Assembly: GCF_025698545.1 (NCBI RefSeq)
Contig: NC_068565.1
Location: 6,014,001 to 6,078,000 of the forward strand
DNA length: 64,000 nt
Source of the DNA: Gossypium raimondii
Lineage: Eukaryota > Streptophyta > Magnoliopsida > Malvales > Malvaceae
Reading direction: 5' to 3'
Below are positions 57,558 to 64,000 of the stretch, one piece after another; within the stretch, counting starts at the first letter, position 1; each line of letters starts with the position of its first letter. The notes below the pieces were generated by a model. The model had not been told where the DNA came from. It was given only the letters and a program-made list of their open reading frames with translations, and did not search any database. A program made the translations under genes and the position numbers.

Positions 57558-57706
57558 AGATTGAGTCTTAGCTCGATTGGTATGGGTATTGTTATCAATG
57601 GAGGAAGACGTAGATTTGAGTATGCTGAAGCGCATTATCCTCCTATTTATAGGCTGAGGAGGAGATATAATCAGAATCTATAATGAGATTGTTAAAAAGA
57701 AAAACT
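57558..57706 (+). mobile_element. tRNA-derived SINE
   Basis: About 150 bp have the form of a plant SINE. A box-A-like 'cttagctcgattggtatggg' is followed at tRNA-like spacing by a box-B-like 'gatttgagta'. Then come 'gctgaagcgcattatcctcc' and an A-rich tail 'ttgttaaaaagaaaaac'. It resembles a SINE family common in dicot genomes as I remember it. A clear target duplication was not found. The RNA polymerase III boxes are partly decayed. Confidence 0.7.
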
Positions 57707-58139
57707 TAATGATTGGTATATAAAGATATATTTAAACTAGAAAAATGTAAAGGAAGAATCAAATTCTCATTATAATGGGAAACATAAAATATGTGTGTGT
57801 GTGTGTGTTGTGGAGAGGGGAAATGAAGGGTAGGGGACCAAAGTTCCATTACAAAACACAGCAGTGCTTGTTGGTGAAAAGGGATCGAATTCTTTTTCTT
57901 TTCAAAACCAAAATCATTATAGTCTTAGATTGTGGAGTGCCTAACATATTCCAGTTATGCAACCAAAAGGAAATAAAGCAGTTTCATTAACTTGCTTTTA
58001 ATAGTAGTATAGTACTATCCTCCATTAAAACCACAACCAACCAATGTTTTGAAGGCAAAAACTATTAAAATAATCCGAGAGTTCGTTGATTTATGCTTGG
58101 TAAATATGGGTTAAGATATATAGTAAAACAGAGATAGAT
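57707..58139. other. Spacer, nothing recognised
   Basis: It contains a short (TG)n run at about 57791-57808. The open frame around it (57775-57990) has no family resemblance and is not called. Confidence 0.4.
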
Positions 58140-58335
58140 ACTAAAAATTTATGTAGTTCAGATACGTTCAATGTTTACAAGACCTTACTTAGAGAGTCAA
58201 ATTCATTATGCTTCAATAAGTACAAGTTGTGATTTAAATTCCACTCACTCACCAAGTTGCAATCACTCATATACTCTAAACAAGTTCACTCTCTCCAAGA
58301 CTTTCCTCTCGGAAACTTAGATGTAAAAGCGAAGT
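58140..58335. repeat. Degenerate LTR-like repeat, relative of 1-300
   Basis: It shares block order with the left edge of the window: 'ttatgtagttcagatacg', 'cttcaataagtacaa', 'ccactcactcaccaagttgc', 'cctctcggaaacttag'. No coding sequence or ends were found. Confidence 0.35.
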
Positions 58336-59604
58336 GACTCGCTTTGGTTTTCTAACTTAATACTAGTCGTATGGTTTGTTAAGTGATTCGCTTAGATTAC
58401 GGTCAGTAATCTCCCATTCTAAATTAGAATTACGTTGTTTTGATTTTTAATATTTCAACCATATTGTAATCTCCCATTCTCAAATAATATTAAATTAATT
58501 TGTTTTTGTTAATTTCCAAAAGTAAAATGTTTACCAGATATAGTTGGTATTGTCCAAAGGGGGTTGAAGTAATGTTGTTTGGTTTGATATTATCCTGAAG
58601 GGACAAAAACTACAACATCACTCCAAAAACCAAGTTGTAATAATCCATAATCTGAGTGACAAAACCAAAGATAATTACACTAACAAATCACAACTCAACA
58701 AAGAAACTTCATAGAAACTAGCAATAATTATTAATACCCAAATTCAAAGTCAAGTCACAAATCGCCATCATAAACACGTAATAAAATTAAACTTATTCGT
58801 GATAAGATGTTGAATTCTTATGGTTCCTAAATTCCCACGAAACTAGTTGTATTGACTACGTTGATTTAATTAGGCTGCTAATGATAATTTCATTTATTAA
58901 TTATAAAAAAAAATTGTAAATTAAGCATTGGAAACTTAGAAATATATTATATTAAAAAAATGTTGGGGCTTGGCCTGCTTGACTAAAATCTGCTGTCTAA
59001 AGAAAGAAAAAAAAGTTGAGAAATGGGTGGTTTTTTCTAATGTTGGAATAGTACCAACTAATTAATTAATTAATTAGTTAATGAGAATCCTACTTTTGAA
59101 TTAAATTTTGGTTAGGACACGTTGTTGGGACCGCCAAACGTGCTCTTTTTCTTTGTCTTAACACCGTCACACTCAAACTAAAACCCTTTTATTTTATTAT
59201 TATTATTTTTTTTTAGCTAAGAAACCGGCCACTTAAATTCCATTTCACTTTACTGCCACCTTCTTTTCGCCAAAATTATGTTATTATTTAATTAAAATTA
59301 AGTTTATCAGTGAAGGGGTTTATAATCTAATTTCTAGTTTCTTAATATACATTAGTTATATATTTAGGTTAAATGATTTAATTTAATGACCATATCTTTT
59401 TTCAATATAATTATAAAAATAAGAATGATTAAGATAGAAAAATATTTAAAATATAAAAACGTGTATCCATTTATAAGCGCTCGTACGTCGATATTGATCA
59501 AAATAGGTTAAAATATACCGAATTTTTAATTAGAATGATTAGGTTATTATTGAAATGATACATACTAACTGACGCAACTAGTATCAAAGCAGTACCAATC
59601 ACAA
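58336..59604. other. A/T-rich spacer
   Basis: Nothing recognised. It contains 'attaattaattaattagtta' (about 59060) and homopolymer runs only. Confidence 0.4.
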
Positions 59605-59770
59605 GGGGCGAAGTCAAAAATTGTATATTTATACGAGAATAAAAATATAATTTCACCATTTTAATAGTTTATATGTTTATAATTTTTAAAGGATTAAATC
59701 AATTTTTATTATTTTAGGGAATAAAATATAATTTTATTATTGAATGAGTATAAGTTACTATAATTGTGTT
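59605..59770. repeat. Dispersed 'ggggcgaagtcaaaa' repeat fragment
   Basis: It resembles the piece near 27675-27800 in the CNL-C intron, with 'ggcggagccaaaatt', then A/T-rich text with 'aaggattaaat' and 'tattttaggg'. It is probably the end of a common retroelement; the type is unknown. Confidence 0.3.
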
Positions 59771-61137
59771 GTTGTTAAAAGAATATGTTAACATTGACAA
59801 GGACAAATGGAATTAAAAGGTAAATTTCCAATTTGAAGTTTTAAATTAGGGGTTTGACAATAAAAAATGTAGGGTTCTAAATAGGTGTTGAAGAGAACAA
59901 AAGGGAAGAACTCTTCTTGGTGGGTGAGTGTTTTGGTGGGATTTTAAAATCAATAAAATAAAACATTTTAATTAAATACCTTGACTTTTATGTCCTTTAC
60001 TTTCTTAGATGAAAAAGGAAAAAGAAAAGAAAATTGTGATAAAAGAGAATTTGTCCATTACAAACATTACATGGTTGTAAGTCAAAGCTACATGACCCTA
60101 CATTGTTTTGCTTCTTTAAATTACTCTCAACAATGATAATAATGGGTTATCATCATCCTCATAAAAAATATTTATTTATATATAATGCAGAAAAAGAGTG
60201 AACTTTCTCCTACTTTAATTAATGGTTGAAGGTTCGACATTTACTCCTTAATGGGTCTACCGAATACAAAAAATTAAGCACTAGGCTCGCTTCAATAGAT
60301 ATTTTAGAAAACTAAAAAAAAGAAAAAGAGTGAAATATTAAAAAAATACTTTTTCTACTAAAATTCCACCTTATTGTAATTAGATATGGAATTTGTGTAG
60401 TTCTGTATTTTCTTTTACCAATTGTATTTACTTAATTGAGACCATTTTTATTTTGATTTTAAAGCTTGTAGCTATATTATTTTAAATATTTTGATTAAAT
60501 AAAATTTATAAAAAATGTTGAAATACAACATTTTAACTTCTTTAAATATATTTTAACCTTTTGTCAATAATTAAGAAATTTAAAATAAAAAATTGATCAC
60601 CAAAATAAAAAATTTAATAATTCTTATTGGGATAGACCAACTGAGAGAATAATATAAATTATCATAAATATGAATAATCATGGTGTATTTATTATATTAA
60701 TTTTGTATTTATTAAATATATGAAGTTTTCATATTCAAACTTCATATATTTACCAAGAAAATCAATTAATTGATGGGTTTTCAAATGACAATTGGGAAAA
60801 AAAGTTTGAAAATGCACCCCAATACAATATTGTCAATTGTTTAATTGAACCACTTTCATGTATGATATGGAAGTTTCATTCAATCTTTTAACTTAGTCTT
60901 TGTTGACCAAATTTGGTTGAAGAGGTAATCCATTACAAATAAAAACAAAAACAAATTCGATTTTTGTAGTGTCTGAGAGTCATATTGAATTCTAATTAAA
61001 CTGGAGTCAAGTTAGATCAAATTCTGTAACGAGGATAAATTTTTTTTTCTAACGATGTTTTTCCTATCCATAGCACTCTAAGTTGAAACCTTGATTAAAG
61101 AGTATTAAGCTTTTCATCATTCAACCCAACATAAGCA
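59771..61137. other. A/T-rich spacer
   Basis: I see no gene, RNA or clear repeat family here. Confidence 0.4.
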
Positions 61138-61380
61138 TTGTTGGGGATCAACCCGATTAAGTAAAATTTTTTGTAAGTTCTCCAAAAGTGTTATAAGTTC
61201 TAATCTTTAATGGGTGTATTTTTAAGGTTGTAAAAGAATTTATTTATAGGCTAAATTTATAGGTCAAATAATAATAAAATAATCTAGACTAATTAGAATT
61301 TAATGAAACAAATAAACAAAATTTAACTGAAAGATTATCTTTTAAATTTGATTAAAATACATGGCATACTCAACAAGTAT
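61138..61380 (-). repeat. LTR fragment related to the Copia remnant at 22995-25385
   Basis: It starts 'tgttggggatcaacccg' like both LTRs of that remnant. It continues with decayed forms of their text: 'tttataggctaa', 'gactaattagaatttaat', 'ttaaaatacatggcat'. No internal region adjoins it, so it is a solo or truncated LTR. Confidence 0.55.
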
Positions 61381-64000
61381 TAACGAAAAGGACTAATTTG
61401 ATATTATAGAAATTTTCATTAAAGAATATATATAGGAAGAGTAACTTATTTTCACTCCAAAACAAATTAATGATATTTAACTCTCTCTTTTTTTATTCTT
61501 TATTGATTGATAACGGGTGCTTTTCAATCACATAAATTTTAAAGTCAAAATTTAGACCAAAGCTGCCTTTTGAAAATATTGTTTAGCCTTTCTTCAAAAA
61601 ATCAATTTTAGCTTACAAAAGCAAACAATTAGAAAATCCTCAAAGAAAACTTTTATATATTACTTTTATTAATAATTAGTATTACTCGCGTTGGGTTAAT
61701 TATTTTTAATTAAATTATGGAATAAATTTTAAAAGTTAAAAATATTTTAATTTTTGTACTCTTTGTGTATTTATAATTTAATCTTCATACTTTTATTTTA
61801 AGAATTTAGTCCTTGAATTTAAAATTCAACTTCAATTATTAACGCCACTATTTTTTCTGTTAAAGTCGTTAGTCGACATTTTAATTTCTTTTAAAATGCT
61901 CACATGGTAACCATGTAACAAAAAATTGAAATGGAAGTGAATTTAGTAGGTAAATTTAATAATGTTAACAACTTTTAAAAATTACATAGTCATTTTAATC
62001 AAAATAAAGTATTTGGGCTAATCAATAGCATTGTAAAAGTTGATGTACCAAATTATGTCAAGAAATTGATGTATAAATTTGAGCGTAGTATGAGAACAAA
62101 ATTGAAACATGACCATTGTCATATAATCTATAGAAAAATGCGGGGTCATGCCACTTTGTCACATTCATTGTCTTTTTTTTTGTCTAAAACATTTATAAAT
62201 AGTTGAAAATTCACTTTTAACCTTTCAACTGCAAATAATGTTTTTTTTATTCTTGCATACTTGTTAGCATACAAAGGATATGATAGTAAAATATAAGATA
62301 ACTATCACATGTAAGTATGTAAATTATTTGGATTAATCAATGTTATTGTAAAAGTAAATGATCAAATTATGTAAATTTAAAATATAAAGATTAAATATCA
62401 GTTGTGAGCATAGTAGAGAAACCGAAATTGCAATTTTACCATTATCTTATAATGACTAAAAAGAGGGAAACCATGTTATTAGTTAATCCAAATAATTATC
62501 ACGGCTAATAATCTTGGTAGTTGATGTTTTTTTAAAAAAAAGACTTATTCAATTCATCATACCAAAATAACTATTCGGTGAGTAATCATCAATATAAACT
62601 ATTTGGACCCAAAATTACAAAAAGGAAAAATAGGACCCAATTATTGAAGAAATTCAAGTAGAAAGATTAAATCTTAATTTTAGACCTAGTAGAGGGACCA
62701 AAAGTGATATTTGTCCAATTTTCTGTAAAATTCAAAAAGAAACAAAGACTGAAATGTATGAAGTAAAAGGACTAAAAGTGATATTTGACCAATTTTATAT
62801 AAAATGCAAAGAAGATTTCAAAATTTGGTAGAAAAACATATATGAACATATTTAAAACAAGATATAACATATTTAAAACACAATGAACACATACAAAGAC
62901 TATTAAAATATAAAATGTTGGAATAGGTCCCTTTTCTTCCTTTCTTTAAAGATGGACCACCCATAGGTCTCGACATTAGAGACAAAATAGAGGAAAGGAG
63001 GGGACCACTTACAATTCTTGCTAATAAAAACAAAACAAGGTTCGTGAATAGTTTTCAACTTTGCTCATACATACATACATACATACATATACTCTTATAT
63101 ATGCTGTTGTGTGTTTATTTTAAAGTCAAAATCTTTCATCACCATCATCATGATTCGTATCATCTAAAGACATCATACTCCTTGAAATTTCATTCTAAGT
63201 GGGTTATACTTTACATTTTCTTTTTTATTTTAATTTATTTCTATACTTTAAAAAATATAATTGGATCTTTAAAATATCTTTATTCTATTAAATAGGTTGA
63301 TTGATAATTTGAGGATTCAATCAGAATATTTTGAAGTTTAGGATTAACTTAGAATTTGTATCATAGTTTGAGGGAATTTAGTGAAATTAATCCATATCTT
63401 TAACAAACGTTGAAATTTGAGCCTTACGGATCCCAATAGCCAACCACAGTTACCCCACCCATTTTTTTCTTATTTGGGAAAAAAAGAGAGAACTGTAAAC
63501 AAATGAAGAAAAGGATGACGATGATGATTGATGAGAGGAATGATTATATTGAATTGAATTAAGAAAGGAAAATCTCATTCAAACAATTTATTTGAGTTAA
63601 TTGTATCAAACATCTTTAAATTATAATTTTTATTTTAAATTAGTTCTTTTAGCGCAATTATTTGATAAATTATTGAAATGATCAAACTGCTTATTCATGG
63701 AAATAAATAAATGTTATTCATCATCTCTATGTAAAGTGAATATTGGTTTGCTGATTACCTAAGAATTAACTAATAATAAGTTGAATCATAAGACATGGAT
63801 TATGATGCGGGAAGACAACTTATATTAGTAAGTAATCTAATTTGTCAATGGTCCATAAGAATCAGATTAAACAATTGATTCAAGAGACTACTATGTTGCA
63901 TATAAGTCCAATTGGAAAGATAATTTGTTTTGGTTATTGAAGTGGTCAACTCTTAGAAATAGAGACATAGGTGTGATTGTCAAAATTGATACTACATCAG
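61381..64000. other. A/T-rich spacer to the window end
   Basis: No gene is recognised. A (CATA)n microsatellite lies at 63067-63090. Near-repeats of 'gaccaattttatataaaatgc' and 'gtccaattttctgtaaaatt' at 62700-62810 are a small tandem duplication. Confidence 0.4.

Noticed and set aside
57558..57706. A functional tRNA gene
   Set aside because: Box A and B words exist but no cloverleaf, acceptor stem or anticodon arm can be drawn, and the tail is A-rich, as in a SINE.
1..64000. A metabolic or immune gene cluster
   Set aside because: CNL, GH3, DEP1 and VQ genes share no evident regulation or pathway; two of the immune-related loci are dead and neighbourhood alone is not evidence.

Overview
The window is nuclear DNA of a flowering plant. 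It is AT-rich (introns and spacers very strongly so), its genes carry GT-AG introns, and plant-only families occur (CC-NB-LRR receptors, VQ proteins, GH3 enzymes, Ty1/copia, PIF and MULE relics). The repeats and protein variants look most like Malvaceae, probably cotton (Gossypium). That placement is inference from memory, not a search result.

Layout. (1) 1-32,500: a direct tandem array of one CC-NB-LRR (CNL) subfamily, all on the plus strand. It holds a relic leader (about 1.2-1.7 kb), copy A (2,068-13,147; two small deletions and a complete Copia retrotransposon inserted just after the P-loop codons), copy B (14,768-21,787; nonsense and frameshift changes) and copy C (25,996-31,796; intact, 939 aa in two coding exons). 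All copies share leader, intron position and two apparent introns after the stop codon. The long introns and spacers have filled with MITEs, a large foldback element, a PIF/Harbinger relic and an internally deleted Copia element. (2) 32,500-40,900: a transposon graveyard with a Copia reverse-transcriptase fragment, a MULE-like relic split by a solo-LTR-like insertion, a second LTR-like block, a 23-bp perfect hairpin and a 781-bp foldback MITE. (3) 40,927-43,180: a decayed GH3 acyl-adenylase/amido-synthetase gene, closest to the PBS3/GH3.12 type as I remember it. (4) 44,606-50,839: a complete 12-exon gene for the bifunctional methionine-salvage enzyme DEP1. Its expected first ATG reads TTG here, so the start is placed 11 codons downstream. 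(5) 53,197-53,949, minus: an intronless VQ-motif gene with a GA-rich upstream tract. (6) 54-64 kb: an apparent gene desert with a partial MITE, a tRNA-type SINE and degenerate LTR fragments.

Functional reading. Three of the five protein-gene loci belong to families that act in immunity: CNL receptors, PBS3-like GH3 (salicylate biosynthesis) and VQ proteins (WRKY/MAPK partners). I see no evidence of a coordinated cluster. Only CNL-C, DEP1 and the VQ gene look functional. I found no convincing undescribed system. The most checkable novelties are the conserved introns after the CNL stop codons, the conserved leader ATG with three different outcomes, the DEP1 start-codon change, the CACGTG-palindrome foldback element and the short perfect hairpin at 39.15 kb.
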